A stretch of DNA of 47,454 nucleotides from an uncultured Clostridia bacterium (GTDB lineage Bacteria > Bacillota > Clostridia > Oscillospirales > Acutalibacteraceae). The stretch's first letter is position 1, and each line of letters starts with the position of its first letter. The DNA lies in the NCBI GenBank assembly GCA_944384895.1, contig CALWVB010000110.1:1-47454 (forward strand), read 5' to 3'. The position numbers were made by a program, and so were the translations under genes. The notes below the pieces were generated by a model. That model saw only the letters and a list, made by a program, of their open reading frames with translations. It was not told where the DNA came from and did not search any database. This document shows positions 25,160 through 34,632 of this stretch, piece by piece.

Positions 25160-25708
25160 TTGATATTATATGGTTCTCCAAAAGAGTATGGAACGACAGG
25201 CCGTCTCTTAAAGAGTTTTCTTGGTTATTTACCATTTGATTTTAATATGACCTTTATAAACAGTTATGAAAAAAATATTAAACCTTGCACTGCTTGTGAT
25301 TATTGCCATAATCATGAAAAATGTAAATTAGATGACTTTGAACTTATTTCAAATTCAATTAATAATGCTGATGTAATTATAGTTGCTACTCCCGTTTATT
25401 TTTTATCATTTCCAGCCCCTCTTAAAGCTATAGTTGACAGGATGCAGGTATATTGGTCTGCAAGATTTTTGCAAAATCAATATCCACCGATAAAAAAATC
25501 TAAAAAAGGGATACTGCTTGCATGTAGCGGAGCTGATAATTATGATGGTATAAATATAATAGAAAAACAATGCAGACAATTTTTCAGTGTTATTAATACA
25601 AAATTTTCTGGTACTATAACCTGGACTGGTACTGATTTTGATAAAATAGGTTCAGATTCAATAAAACATGCTAAAAAAATGGCAGTAGAGCTTTTTAGCG
25701 ACGACTAA
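25160..25708 (+). CDS. Flavodoxin-fold NAD(P)H oxidoreductase / iron-sulfur flavoprotein-like
   Basis: About 182 aa. The N-terminal [15 protein letters not shown] is an FMN phosphate-binding loop. [13 protein letters not shown] (C-x2-C-x2-C-x5-C) resembles the compact cluster motif of iron-sulfur flavoproteins. [20 protein letters not shown] is typical of the NADPH-dependent FMN reductase family. The TTG at 25160 with AAGG just upstream, 17 bp after pyrB, is the most sensible start; longer in-frame openings lie inside pyrB. It is probably cotranscribed with pyrB. The redox partner is unknown, and cluster binding is inferred. Confidence 0.75.
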   Translation: MILYGSPKEYGTTGRLLKSFLGYLPFDFNMTFINSYEKNIKPCTACDYCHNHEKCKLDDFELISNSINNADVIIVATPVYFLSFPAPLKAIVDRMQVYWSARFLQNQYPPIKKSKKGILLACSGADNYDGINIIEKQCRQFFSVINTKFSGTITWTGTDFDKIGSDSIKHAKKMAVELFSDD

Positions 25709-25778
25709 TTATAGCATGACAATATATGTCAAACACAATTATAATAATGTTATTAAAATTAAACGGAGGAAAATTTTT

Positions 25779-26381
25779 ATGAGCTTTAATCAGATGGATA
25801 ATCCTCAATCCGGTGATACTATTGCTATTATGAAAACCAACATGGGCGATATAAAAATACGCTTATTTGCCGACCGTGCACCTAAAACAGTGGAAAATTT
25901 CATAACCCATGCAAAAAACGGTTATTATGACGGCCTTATTTTTCATAGAGTTATTGACAACTTTATGATACAAGGCGGCGATCCCAATGGTAATGGTACC
26001 GGCGGACAATCTATATGGGGAAATAGTTTTGAAGATGAATTTGATCCTCAATTGCATAATATAAGAGGATCGCTTTCCATGGCTAATGCCGGTCCAAATA
26101 CAAATGGAAGCCAATTCTTTATTGTACAGTGTAAAGATATTCCTGTAAGTCTTATTCCTCAAATGGAACAGCTTAAAGATAGCGGTTTTCCTCAATCAGC
26201 AATAGATAATTATAAAAAAGTCGGCGGTACTCCTCATCTTGATTTTAGACATACTGTTTTTGGTTATGTTTATGATGGTATGGATGTTGTAGATGCTATT
26301 GCCGGAGTTGAAACTGATCATTTTGATAAGCCTTTATCCCCTGTTACCATAGAACATATTGAAATTAAGACTGCTGAATAA
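25779..26381 (+). CDS. Peptidyl-prolyl cis-trans isomerase, cyclophilin type
   Basis: A 200-aa cytoplasmic cyclophilin (no signal peptide). Motifs: [15 protein letters not shown], the catalytic Arg in FHRV, GSQFFIV, and the C-terminal block [25 protein letters not shown] site (25764-25770) fixes the ATG at 25779, excluding an upstream in-frame opening at 25716. A 30-residue insert after VQCKDIPVS (near residues 125-155) is common in Clostridia. It helps protein folding. It ends at a strong bidirectional terminator. Confidence 0.92.
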   Translation: MSFNQMDNPQSGDTIAIMKTNMGDIKIRLFADRAPKTVENFITHAKNGYYDGLIFHRVIDNFMIQGGDPNGNGTGGQSIWGNSFEDEFDPQLHNIRGSLSMANAGPNTNGSQFFIVQCKDIPVSLIPQMEQLKDSGFPQSAIDNYKKVGGTPHLDFRHTVFGYVYDGMDVVDAIAGVETDHFDKPLSPVTIEHIEIKTAE

Positions 26382-26394
26382 TTTCTAAAAAAAT

Positions 26395-26434
26395 ATAGCC
26401 ATTAATAAAACTTATAAGTTTTATTAATGGCTAT
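26395..26434. terminator. Bidirectional terminator (40-bp perfect palindrome)
   Basis: A loopless 20+20-bp palindrome beginning ATAGCCATTAATAAAAC and ending in its complement, with A-rich sequence before and T-rich sequence after, between convergent cyclophilin and ABC importer genes. Confidence 0.88.
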
Positions 26435-26458
26435 TAATTTTATAATAATATTAATTTT

Positions 26459-27223
26459 TTATCCATTTTCTTTAAAACGCTGCAAAAATAATTTTGTACG
26501 TTCATTTTGAGGATTATCAATAATTTCAGAAGCTTTACCTTCTTCAACTATAAAACCATTATCCATAAAAATAACTCTATCAGCAACTTCCCTTGCAAAA
26601 GCCATTTCATGAGTAACTACAACCATAGTCATATGTTCGTTTGCTAAATCTCTTATTACTTTAAGTATTTCACCGGTTAATTCAGGATCAAGCGCAGAAG
26701 TAGGTTCATCAAAAAATAATACTTCAGGCTGCATTGCCATAGCTCTGGCTATAGCTACCCTTTGTTGCTGGCCTCCTGAAAGTTCACATGGATAAGCATT
26801 AGCTTTATCAGATAAATCCATCTTTTTCAGCAGCTGTACAGCTGTTTCTTTTGCTTCTTCTTTTGATTTATTTAATACGTTTACAACTGGATCAACAATA
26901 TTCTTTAATACGGAAAAATGAGGGAATAGATTAAAATTTTGGAATACCAATCCAAATTTTTTGCGTATTAAAGCCATTTGTTCTTTTGTGCAATATCCAG
27001 ATATCCCATTATTATCTTTACATAAATAATCGTCGCCGTATTTTATTGTACCGCCATCTAATTTTTCCAATATAGTACAACATCTTAATAATGTTGATTT
27101 ACCAGAACCTGAAGGCCCAATAATAGCTAAAACATCGCCTTTATTCATATCAAACGATATATTTTTAAGTACTTTATTTTCTCCAAATGCTTTACTAGCA
27201 TTTTGTACTGATAAAACAGACAT
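26459..27223 (-). CDS. Polar amino acid ABC importer, ATPase
   Basis: A 254-aa GlnQ/HisP-type ATPase. Walker [11 protein letters not shown]-loop FQNFNLFPH, signature LSGGQQQR, Walker [14 protein letters not shown], and H-loop VVVTHEM. It powers uptake through the permease encoded 28 bp upstream. An insert around the [11 protein letters not shown] stretch (residues 63-80) is longer than in E. coli GlnQ. AGGGAG precedes the ATG. It is the last gene of the three-gene operon. Likely substrates are glutamine, cystine or basic amino acids; sequence does not decide. Confidence 0.92.
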   Translation of the reverse strand: MSVLSVQNASKAFGENKVLKNISFDMNKGDVLAIIGPSGSGKSTLLRCCTILEKLDGGTIKYGDDYLCKDNNGISGYCTKEQMALIRKKFGLVFQNFNLFPHFSVLKNIVDPVVNVLNKSKEEAKETAVQLLKKMDLSDKANAYPCELSGGQQQRVAIARAMAMQPEVLFFDEPTSALDPELTGEILKVIRDLANEHMTMVVVTHEMAFAREVADRVIFMDNGFIVEEGKASEIIDNPQNERTKLFLQRFKENG

Positions 27224-27251
27224 ATATTAACTCCCTATATCACAAAATTAA

Positions 27252-27971
27252 TTATCTATAATAATTCAATTTACGTTCTGCAAAATTAAAGAATCTTGTA
27301 ATAATAAAACTGCCTATAAGATAAAATACACCGGCTATTATAATAGGCAAAAGCGATGCCTGTGAACTTGCCATAGTATTAGCGACACGGAATAATTCAA
27401 CAACAGCTAATGTTTGAGCTAAAGCTGTATCTTTTATAAGAGTAATAACTTCATTAGACATCGGTGGTAAAATATGTTTTATAACCTGAGGCAAAACTAT
27501 ACGGAAAAATGTCTGCGATTTTTTATATCCTAATACGCTTGCCGCTTCGTGTTGTCCTATTGGTATAGCCTGCAATCCTGAACGGTATATCTCAGCAAAA
27601 TAACAAGCATAATTTATTGAAAATGCTATAATAGTCGCTGGGAACCTATAACCAGACAATGGTATATCAAATAAATAATATGGCGCGAAATATACAAATA
27701 TTAATTGAAGCATTAATGGAGTGCCTCTTACAATTAATAAAAGCCATTCTATTAATTTGCTTACAACTTTTATTTTTGACATTCTACCTAAGGCAATAGG
27801 TAATGCAAGAGGAAGAGCAAATAATAATGTTAGAAAAAATATAGATATTGAGACTCCAAATCCTTCAGCAAGCTGAACGATCATATTCCAAAAATCACCC
27901 ATAAAATTCATTGACATTTCTGTATAATCAGTTCCTGAAGCAGAGTTTAATAATAACGATAAAAACTGCAT
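27252..27971 (-). CDS. Polar amino acid ABC importer, permease
   Basis: A 239-aa inner-membrane permease of the HisM/GlnP type with about five hydrophobic helices. The cytoplasmic EAA loop is visible as GQHEAASVLGYKKSQTFFRIVLPQ (quoted here in family terms: EAA---G---------I-LP), near residues 160-180. Only one permease gene is present, so a homodimer is expected. GGAGG lies 7 nt before the ATG. Two stem-loops separate it from the upstream binding-protein gene. Confidence 0.92.
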   Translation of the reverse strand: MQFLSLLLNSASGTDYTEMSMNFMGDFWNMIVQLAEGFGVSISIFFLTLLFALPLALPIALGRMSKIKVVSKLIEWLLLIVRGTPLMLQLIFVYFAPYYLFDIPLSGYRFPATIIAFSINYACYFAEIYRSGLQAIPIGQHEAASVLGYKKSQTFFRIVLPQVIKHILPPMSNEVITLIKDTALAQTLAVVELFRVANTMASSQASLLPIIIAGVFYLIGSFIITRFFNFAERKLNYYR

Positions 27972-28009
27972 TTATGTCCTCCAAATATATGTAATTTATT
28001 TATGCATTA

Positions 28010-28057
28010 AAAAATCAGATTGAATATTTAAAAGAGTTTTAATTCAATCGGATTTTT
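28010..28057 (-). other. Intercistronic stem-loop 2 (permease side)
   Basis: GATTGAAT (28018-28025) pairs with ATTCAATC (28042-28049), extended outward by AAAAATC and GATTTTT. It lies between binding-protein and permease genes and probably sets mRNA stability or partial termination. Confidence 0.6.
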
Positions 28058-28069
28058 CAAAACATAATT

Positions 28070-28107
28070 TTATCTATAAGGCGGTAACTTGACCGCCTTA
28101 TAGATAA
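28070..28107 (-). other. Intercistronic stem-loop 1 (binding-protein side)
   Basis: TTATCTATAAGGCGGT (28070-28085) pairs perfectly with ACCGCCTTATAGATAA (28092-28107), loop 6 nt. It follows the binding-protein stop by 26 bp and lacks a strong T-tract, so a partial terminator or 3' stabiliser that raises binding-protein output is likely. Confidence 0.7.
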
Positions 28108-28132
28108 TTTATTAATAATATTAATCTTAAAA

Positions 28133-28906
28133 TTATTTGCCTATTGTTGTAACATCTTTGCCAAACCATTTTGTTGAAATTTCAGCAAGTGTTCCATCTT
28201 CAGCCATTTCTTTAAGAACATTAGTTATTTTTTCACAAAGTTCTGTATCATCTTTTCTAAATGCAATAACATATTCTTCATCTGCTAAAGATTCATCGAG
28301 CACTTTATAACTATCGCCTTTTTGTACATAATAATTTGCAACAACTTCATCCATAAGTACAGCGTCGCATCCGCCTGCTTTAAGGTCTAATAATGCTTTA
28401 TTATTATCATCAAAAGGAAGTACTTCAGCAAGAGAATCTTTTACATCAGGATTATCATTCAATGCTTTTTCAGCAGTTGAATCAGCCTGTAAAGCTAATT
28501 TTAATCCATTTAAATCATCAAGAGAATCAATAGTTGAATCATCATTTACTACGATTACCTGACGGTTTTTCATATACGGTTCAGATAATGTGCATTTTTC
28601 CATACGTTCCTGACTAATAGTAAATCCATTCCAGATACAATCAATATTACCAGAATCAAGTTCCTGATGTTTAGCATCCCAGTCTATCGGCATGATTTCT
28701 AACTCTAATCCAAGGCGATCACATGCTTCTTTTGCTACATCAATATCAAAACCAACTGTTTCACCATTTTCATCAACAAAGCCCATTGGCGGGAAGCTAT
28801 TGTCAAGGCCTAAAATAAATGTATCTTTACTGCCACAACTGGTAAAAGATACTGCCATAGTCATAATCATGATAACTGCAAGAATGATTGATAGTGTTTT
28901 TTTCAT
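28133..28906 (-). CDS. Polar amino acid ABC importer, substrate-binding lipoprotein
   Basis: A 257-aa periplasmic-binding-protein family 3 (SBP_bac_3) receptor. The lipoprotein signal ends in the lipobox FTSC with Cys24 as lipid anchor on the outer membrane face. Core motifs: LGLDNSFPPMGFVDENG, VGFDIDVAKEAC, IDCIWNGFTISQERM, and DAVLMDEVVANYY. It is the first gene of the operon, so it receives most transcription; the stem-loops after it fit a receptor excess over permease and ATPase. The ligand is not predictable with confidence. Confidence 0.92.
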   Translation of the reverse strand: MKKTLSIILAVIMIMTMAVSFTSCGSKDTFILGLDNSFPPMGFVDENGETVGFDIDVAKEACDRLGLELEIMPIDWDAKHQELDSGNIDCIWNGFTISQERMEKCTLSEPYMKNRQVIVVNDDSTIDSLDDLNGLKLALQADSTAEKALNDNPDVKDSLAEVLPFDDNNKALLDLKAGGCDAVLMDEVVANYYVQKGDSYKVLDESLADEEYVIAFRKDDTELCEKITNVLKEMAEDGTLAEISTKWFGKDVTTIGK

Positions 28907-29070
28907 ATATATTTTCTCTCCATTTCTTTGGCGGATATAATTTTTTATAGCCTGCCGTCCGCCGTTAAATACAGCAGATTATATAGTACATATTCATACT
29001 TTTATAAATATCAAAATGTACCCAACTATTTAGTTAATATTGTAATATATTAAAGCGATGGAGTAAAGAT

Positions 29071-29104
29071 AAAAAAGCGAAAATTTTTATTTTCTCGCTT
29101 TTTT
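29071..29104 (-). terminator. Terminator of the dnaD-dnaI-type operon
   Basis: AAAAAAGCGA (29071-29080) pairs with TCGCTTTTTT (29095-29104); the minus strand ends in T6 after the stem. It lies 31 bp past the DnaI-like stop codon. Confidence 0.75.
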
Positions 29105-29134
29105 ATCATGCTTTCACTATTTTTTTATGCATTT

Positions 29135-30130
29135 CTACATATTTCTTTTTATTTTTTCCAATCTAATATCTTTTCCAACAAATACTAACCGTTCATATGA
29201 ACCTAATATCCTTGAAACGATTCTATCAGAATAACGTTCCAGCATTTCTTCCATTGATAAATTTGTACTGATTATTGTTGGTTTTGATGATAATAATCTT
29301 GTATTTATAATGCTATAAATAGTTGCAGAGATATATGCTGATGTATATTCAGTGCCTAAATCATCTAATATAAGCAAATCACATTCAAGCAAATTATTAT
29401 AGCTGTCATTATCTTCATCACGTCCAAAACGTTCCCGTTCAATTTTATTAAGCAAATTATATGATGAGCCATATATAACGTCATGGCCTAAATCTATAGC
29501 GCTTTTTGCTATAGCTAAAGAAAGATGCGTTTTACCTAAACCTGTAGCCCCCTGCATAATAATACTTGGAGAATCCAAAGAAAATTCATCAGCATATTTT
29601 TTACAATAATTATAAATACTGCGCATACGTTCACGCGGCGACATACCATTTTCATTAGAATTATCCGGATAATAATCCAGCTTAAAACTATCAAATGTAC
29701 AAAGCTTCATAGGAGTAAGGCTGTTAAGCTTTCTTGAAGCTTCCTGTTTTAATAAATCTTTCAAACAGGTACATTGCTGTCCATTTACAAATCCTGTATC
29801 CTGGCATTTATCACAATAATATTTTATTTCAAGATAATCGGAAGGAAATCCATTTGATACTAATAAATCAATAAATTGCTTATTAAGCTGCAAATTTTCT
29901 TCTTCTAGCTTTTTTATTTTATCAGCAACATCATTTCCTGCCATAATAATTCTATAAATGCTAAATCCAGTTGAACTGATTCTTTTTTCAAGTTCAGATA
30001 GCTGTGGTACTTTCCTAAAAACTTCTTCTCTATGCTGAGTTAGCTCTGATAAAGCTTTGCTTCGTCTTATTTCAAGTTGTGACATTGCATAATCATATGT
30101 TTCACGGCGGTAACTCATTATGTATCGCAC
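29135..30130 (-). CDS. DnaI/DnaC-like helicase loader (AAA+ ATPase)
   Basis: A 331-aa protein. The N-terminal region carries a zinc-type cluster (YYCDKCQDTG then QCTC, near residues 104-120), as in Firmicute DnaI. The AAA+ domain has Walker A GATGLGKTH (about residue 195), Walker B LLILDDLG and an arginine finger region SDRIVSRI. It loads the replicative helicase at origins or stalled forks. It is 37 bp after the DnaD-like gene, a pairing typical of Clostridia. Transposon-type IstB proteins share the ATPase core but lack this N-terminus, and no transposase is near. Confidence 0.88.
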   Translation of the reverse strand: MRYIMSYRRETYDYAMSQLEIRRSKALSELTQHREEVFRKVPQLSELEKRISSTGFSIYRIIMAGNDVADKIKKLEEENLQLNKQFIDLLVSNGFPSDYLEIKYYCDKCQDTGFVNGQQCTCLKDLLKQEASRKLNSLTPMKLCTFDSFKLDYYPDNSNENGMSPRERMRSIYNYCKKYADEFSLDSPSIIMQGATGLGKTHLSLAIAKSAIDLGHDVIYGSSYNLLNKIERERFGRDEDNDSYNNLLECDLLILDDLGTEYTSAYISATIYSIINTRLLSSKPTIISTNLSMEEMLERYSDRIVSRILGSYERLVFVGKDIRLEKIKRNM

Positions 30131-30167
30131 CTCATATTAACTTAAATTATCCGGTATTTATTTAAAT

Positions 30168-31256
30168 TCAATCTTTTATCATTGGATTTACATTTGTCAA
30201 TCGTTCATATTCATCCAAATCAAAAGAAGTTTCTTTTTTAGTATTTTTTTCTTTAGATTTTACTGATTTTGATTTCTTTTCTTCTTGTAATTTTTTAAGT
30301 TGTTCAACATCTTCTACTGTTTTTACTCCAGCATTATGCCAGCTTTCTAATACTTTATTAATATATCTGAATACAACTTTATGGGTATTATCTGCACATT
30401 CATAATAAGCTAATTTAATAATATCCATGGAAAATTTCCATTCATCCATCCATTTTGTTAAATATTTCATTTCAGATGGAGTAGCTGTACGTTTATCAAG
30501 TCCCATAATATTAAGCAATTTACCCCAGTTTGTTTCCAGTATCTCAAGCTTATGCAACTTTTGTTCAGCCTTTTCAAATGTATCAATTTCTTCATCCGCC
30601 CATTGCAAAGCAACCTTTTCAATATATCTCATATTGCATTTATTATGTGACGCTGCATATTCCATAACCATTAAGATAACTCCAGCCGGCAATCCTTGAT
30701 AATCATGCAAATATACTAAAGTTGACGATTCATTCGGCGATATCATTCTGCCCATCCTGAGCTGTGCTTCCTGCAATAAAAAGGCAATTTCTTCCGACTC
30801 AGTAGCACGCTGGTTTACTTCCTGGCTGGTAGGCTTGGAAGCTGGTACAGCAATACGCTTATGTGTTTTTTTATCTTCAGTTGTTTCTATCTTGATATTA
30901 TCGTCTTTTAAGCTAATAATATCCTTTTCAGATGCAATTTTGTCAGTTTTTGTTTCTATATTACTGTGATTATCTAAAATTTGTCCAATATTTTCTTCAA
31001 TTGGCTCCAGTTCATTTTCCGACTGCTTTAATAATCCGGCATATATCCAATATTGCAAAGCATCACAAGCGTCACCATTTGATAATCCTAATGCCGATGC
31101 TATATCTTCAGTTGATATTTCCCTATCATTATGCCTTAATAAATATAATAAAGCTTTTAATTGAGCCGCTCCTGCTAATTTTATATGTATATCAACAACG
31201 GAACATGGGACTGCAAAAATACTGCCCCATGCTCCCAGATTAATTTTATAATTCAT
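30168..31256 (-). CDS. DnaD-domain replication initiation protein
   Basis: A 362-aa protein with an N-terminal winged-helix-like region (about 1-80: DREISTEDIASALGLSNGDACDALQYWIYAGLL), a charged low-complexity linker (about 95-150) and two DnaD/DnaB-II domains (about 155-230 and 240-320; the second has the YxxxxxxVxxxxYINKVLESW pattern). It remodels origin DNA and recruits the helicase with DnaI. ATG at 31256 has GGAGG 4 nt upstream, a short but usual spacing; a TTG at 31271 overlaps the Shine-Dalgarno and is less likely. Confidence 0.85.
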   Translation of the reverse strand: MNYKINLGAWGSIFAVPCSVVDIHIKLAGAAQLKALLYLLRHNDREISTEDIASALGLSNGDACDALQYWIYAGLLKQSENELEPIEENIGQILDNHSNIETKTDKIASEKDIISLKDDNIKIETTEDKKTHKRIAVPASKPTSQEVNQRATESEEIAFLLQEAQLRMGRMISPNESSTLVYLHDYQGLPAGVILMVMEYAASHNKCNMRYIEKVALQWADEEIDTFEKAEQKLHKLEILETNWGKLLNIMGLDKRTATPSEMKYLTKWMDEWKFSMDIIKLAYYECADNTHKVVFRYINKVLESWHNAGVKTVEDVEQLKKLQEEKKSKSVKSKEKNTKKETSFDLDEYERLTNVNPMIKD

Positions 31257-31289
31257 TTTTCCTCCGGTCAAAAGCTATAACTTATAATT

Positions 31290-33323
31290 TCAGCGCACTA
31301 TTAATTCTTGTTGCGCATTTACTGCGATTTCACCTGTTTCACGTTTTGTATATTTATATCCATTTAATATGGATGTCTGGCAGTTATCGCTCCAATACAG
31401 CTCCATTATATTCATTATATTATCCGCTATTTCTTTATTTTCAACAGGGAATAACAATTCAACCCTTCTGTTAAGATTTCTTGGCATCATATCAGCGCTG
31501 GAAAGATATACTTCCCTATTTCCGTCGTTTTCAAATTCATAAACCCTGCTGTGTTCAAGAAAACGTCCTACTATAGAATGCACTTCAATATTATCGCTTA
31601 CACCTTTTATCCCAGTTTTAAGGCAACATATTCCACGGACAATAAGCCGTATTTTTACTCCAACTGATGACGCTTCATATAATAATTTTATCATACCCTG
31701 ATCAACTAAAGAATTCATTTTTGCAAAAATTTCTGCTTTTTTGCCTTTTTTGGCATTTTCTATTTCTCTTTTTATTAGCCTTTCAAATTCTGACCTTAAC
31801 ATAACAGGCGCAGATATAAGCTTTTCCATTTTTGGCGGTACTGAATATCCGGTTAGAGTATTAAAAAATGCTGTAGCGTCGTTGCATATTTTTTCTTCAG
31901 CCGTAAACAAACTGAAATCGGTATATATTTTTGCTGTTACATCGTTATAATTTCCTGTTCCCAGATGCAAATACCGTTTTACTCCATCTTCTTCTCTTCG
32001 TACTACAAGCGTTATTTTACTATGAGTTTTTAGTCCATGCAGGCCATATATTACATGACAGCCTGCCTTTTCAAGCTTACTTCCCCAATTAATATTATTT
32101 TCTTCATCAAACCGCGCTTTTACTTCTAATAAAACAGTTACCTGTTTCCCCGCTTCGGCTGCCTTTGATAATGCTTTTACAACTGGAGAATTACCGCTTA
32201 CCCTATATAATGTTTGCTTAATTGCAAGCACATTTGGATCTTTTGCTGCTTCTTCTAATAACCGAAGCACAGGATAAAAGCTGTCATATGGATGATGCAA
32301 AAGAAAATCCCTGCGTTTTATTAAATCGAATATATTATCTGAATCTTTTATCCATTTAGGATAATTAGGTGTGTACGGTTCGTATCTTAAATTATCAAAA
32401 CCATCTATATCATATAATTGCTTCATCAAAAAATCAAAATTTATTGGGCTATCAGCATAATATATTTCATCTTCTGTTACTTCAAGTGATTTTTTTAATA
32501 CTTTTAATAAATATGGATGCGGGTTTTCCATGATTTCAAGACGTATGACTGATCCCCATTTTCTCATACGCAATGATTTTTTTATTTCCTGTAATAAATC
32601 TGCAGCTTCTTCTTCATCAATTGATAAATCTGCATTTCTTGTAATTCTATATGGTGCAACTGCTGTAATTTCCAAACCATTAAAAATACTCTGGATATTA
32701 TCTATAATAACATCTTCTAATAATATAAAATCCCGTTTATCCGGCTTGCTTGGCAATTCTATCATTCTTTTTAATACAGTCGGTACTTTAACGGTAGCAA
32801 ATAATTTTTCATCATTATCTTTTATTAATACAGCTATATTTAAACTTTTATTTAACAAAAGAGGAAATGGCCGGCTCATATCAGCTGCCATAGGAGTTAA
32901 AACTGGATATACTTCATCCATAAAATATTTTTTTAAAAATTCCTGTTGTTTTTGCGATAAATCAGCAGGTTTTAATATTCTTATTCCATTTTTATTAAGT
33001 TCAGGCAGAATATGATCTTTATATACTTCGCATATATTTTTCATCATTTTATGAGCACGTGAAGATATTTTTTTAAGTTGTTCTTTTGGTGTAAGCCCGG
33101 AATCATCTTTTTTCTCATAACCAGCCCGTAATTGGTCGCGTACTGACGCTACTCTTATCATAAAAAATTCGTCAAGATTAGAACAGGTTATCGATAAAAA
33201 TTTCATCTGTTCAAATACCGGATTATTAGGATTTACAGCTTCCATTAATACTCTATGGTTAAATTCCAGCCATGATAATTCCCTATTTGTAAAATATTCA
33301 GTATTTTCAAATGATTTATGCAT
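31290..33323 (-). CDS. ppk1: Polyphosphate kinase
   Basis: A 677-aa enzyme that reversibly polymerises the gamma-phosphate of ATP into polyphosphate. All regions of PPK1 are visible: N-terminal RELSWLEFNHRVL, middle FLSITCSNLDEFFMIRVA, the catalytic histidine region GLKTHSKI (near residue 434), HLGTGNYND, and the second phospholipase D-like region with YLSSADMMPRNLNRRVEL. Length is typical. GGGGAG lies 7 nt before the ATG. It is followed by the DnaD-like gene after 33 bp and may be cotranscribed with the replication genes. Polyphosphate often supports stress survival and sporulation. Confidence 0.95.
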   Translation of the reverse strand: MHKSFENTEYFTNRELSWLEFNHRVLMEAVNPNNPVFEQMKFLSITCSNLDEFFMIRVASVRDQLRAGYEKKDDSGLTPKEQLKKISSRAHKMMKNICEVYKDHILPELNKNGIRILKPADLSQKQQEFLKKYFMDEVYPVLTPMAADMSRPFPLLLNKSLNIAVLIKDNDEKLFATVKVPTVLKRMIELPSKPDKRDFILLEDVIIDNIQSIFNGLEITAVAPYRITRNADLSIDEEEAADLLQEIKKSLRMRKWGSVIRLEIMENPHPYLLKVLKKSLEVTEDEIYYADSPINFDFLMKQLYDIDGFDNLRYEPYTPNYPKWIKDSDNIFDLIKRRDFLLHHPYDSFYPVLRLLEEAAKDPNVLAIKQTLYRVSGNSPVVKALSKAAEAGKQVTVLLEVKARFDEENNINWGSKLEKAGCHVIYGLHGLKTHSKITLVVRREEDGVKRYLHLGTGNYNDVTAKIYTDFSLFTAEEKICNDATAFFNTLTGYSVPPKMEKLISAPVMLRSEFERLIKREIENAKKGKKAEIFAKMNSLVDQGMIKLLYEASSVGVKIRLIVRGICCLKTGIKGVSDNIEVHSIVGRFLEHSRVYEFENDGNREVYLSSADMMPRNLNRRVELLFPVENKEIADNIMNIMELYWSDNCQTSILNGYKYTKRETGEIAVNAQQELIVR

Positions 33324-33558
33324 ATTAATGCTCCCCTAAACTTATAAAAATATATTAACATTAAAAATATATAAACCATATTTATTATAGACAATAAAAT
33401 TATAATTTTCAACATAATAATACTAATTGTCATCCACATTATTATTTCTCGCAAAATTTATCAAAATTCGCTATGTACTTTTTTTAATATTGTGATATTA
33501 TATTAAATAGCTGTATAACAGTTATTTTAGAAATTTTTATATTTACTATGGAGTTTTT

Positions 33559-34518
33559 ATGCGATATGTAATAATGGATCTAGAATGGAATGGATCATAT
33601 TGCAGAGACCTAAATGGATATTTTAATGAAATAATAGAAATAGGCGCTGTAAAATTAAATGATAAACTGGAAATTATTGATAATTTCCATCAATATATTA
33701 AACCTATAATAAGCCGTAAATTAACTAATATAGTAAAAAACCTTACTAATATTCAATCAATTGATTTATATAATGGTATACCATTTTATCTTGCGGCGGA
33801 ATTTTTTGAAAAATGGATTAAATATGATTCATCCATTGTTATGACTTGGGGAACTACCGATTTATTAGTAATGCTGGAAAATTGTCGTTATTTTTTAGGT
33901 ACTGACAGCATACCTTTTCTTAATTCTTATGCTGACCTTCAGGATTATTGCCAATATAGACTTAATCTTCATGACGGAAATCATCTTGGTCTTTCAAAAG
34001 CTGCACAAATTTTAAATATTAATCAGGATAAATATGAACTTCATCATGCTTTAAGCGACAGTCAATTATCATCAGATATATTCAGTAATATTTATAAAAA
34101 AGGCACATTGAGAAAATTTACTAAAAATGCAAAACAAAAAGAATTTTATGATCGTATTTCTTTTAAAAACGTTATAATTAAAGATATTAATAATTCTTTA
34201 ATTAATAAAGATGATTTTAATTTTAGTTGTTTAAACTGTCAAGCTCAATTGACAAATATTAATAGTAATGCTTGGATTTTTAAAGGCCGCGCTTTTAGAA
34301 ATATTTTCAAATGTCCTGTATGCGGCCGTGAATTTGATGTAAGAATTCAGTATAAATTAACATATGACGGCCTTAGTATTAAAAAGTCTATATCTCCAAA
34401 AATATATAATCCTAATGAACAAAATGATATTCCTATCAGTATTTCAGAAACATCTTCATCAAAGCTTAATAAAAGAATTTATACTTATCCGGATTCATTA
34501 GCTACTTCAAATATTTAG
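33559..34518 (+). CDS. DEDDh 3'-5' exonuclease (KapD-like) with C-terminal zinc ribbon
   Basis: A 319-aa protein. The Exo I motif is IMDLEWNG (Asp7, Glu9), followed by EIIEIGAVKLND as in KapD/ERI-1-type exonucleases. The third motif is near HHALSDSQLSS (His then Asp). A C-terminal zinc ribbon (CLNC ... CPVC, about residues 224-258) is added after the nuclease domain and may bind nucleic acid. KapD limits early sporulation signalling in Bacillus, but no such role can be inferred here. It is preceded by A+T-rich sequence and ends at its own terminator. Confidence 0.82.
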   Translation: MRYVIMDLEWNGSYCRDLNGYFNEIIEIGAVKLNDKLEIIDNFHQYIKPIISRKLTNIVKNLTNIQSIDLYNGIPFYLAAEFFEKWIKYDSSIVMTWGTTDLLVMLENCRYFLGTDSIPFLNSYADLQDYCQYRLNLHDGNHLGLSKAAQILNINQDKYELHHALSDSQLSSDIFSNIYKKGTLRKFTKNAKQKEFYDRISFKNVIIKDINNSLINKDDFNFSCLNCQAQLTNINSNAWIFKGRAFRNIFKCPVCGREFDVRIQYKLTYDGLSIKKSISPKIYNPNEQNDIPISISETSSSKLNKRIYTYPDSLATSNI

Positions 34519-34523
34519 TATTT

Positions 34524-34557
34524 AAAAATACCGTCTGTATATACAGATGGTATTTTT
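34524..34557 (+). terminator. Terminator of the exonuclease gene
   Basis: AAAATACCGTCTGTAT pairs with ATACAGATGGTATTTT (one G-T pair), ending in a T-run, 6 bp past the stop codon. Confidence 0.85.
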
Positions 34558-34632
34558 GTATAAATTATTAAATTTCAGTAAAAAATATGATATAAACATT
34601 TCATTTTATTAAATAAAGAGGCGGTTATACAA

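Noticed and set aside
26395..26434. The 40-bp palindrome as an operator
   Set aside because: It lies between two converging gene ends with a T-tract, which fits a bidirectional terminator.
29135..30130. DnaI-like gene as a transposon IstB ATPase
   Set aside because: It has the DnaI-type N-terminal Cys cluster, sits after a DnaD gene, and no IstA transposase is nearby.
32530..33015. A 161-codon plus-strand ORF inside ppk1
   Set aside because: Antisense shadow; ppk1 has full family motifs across the same bases.
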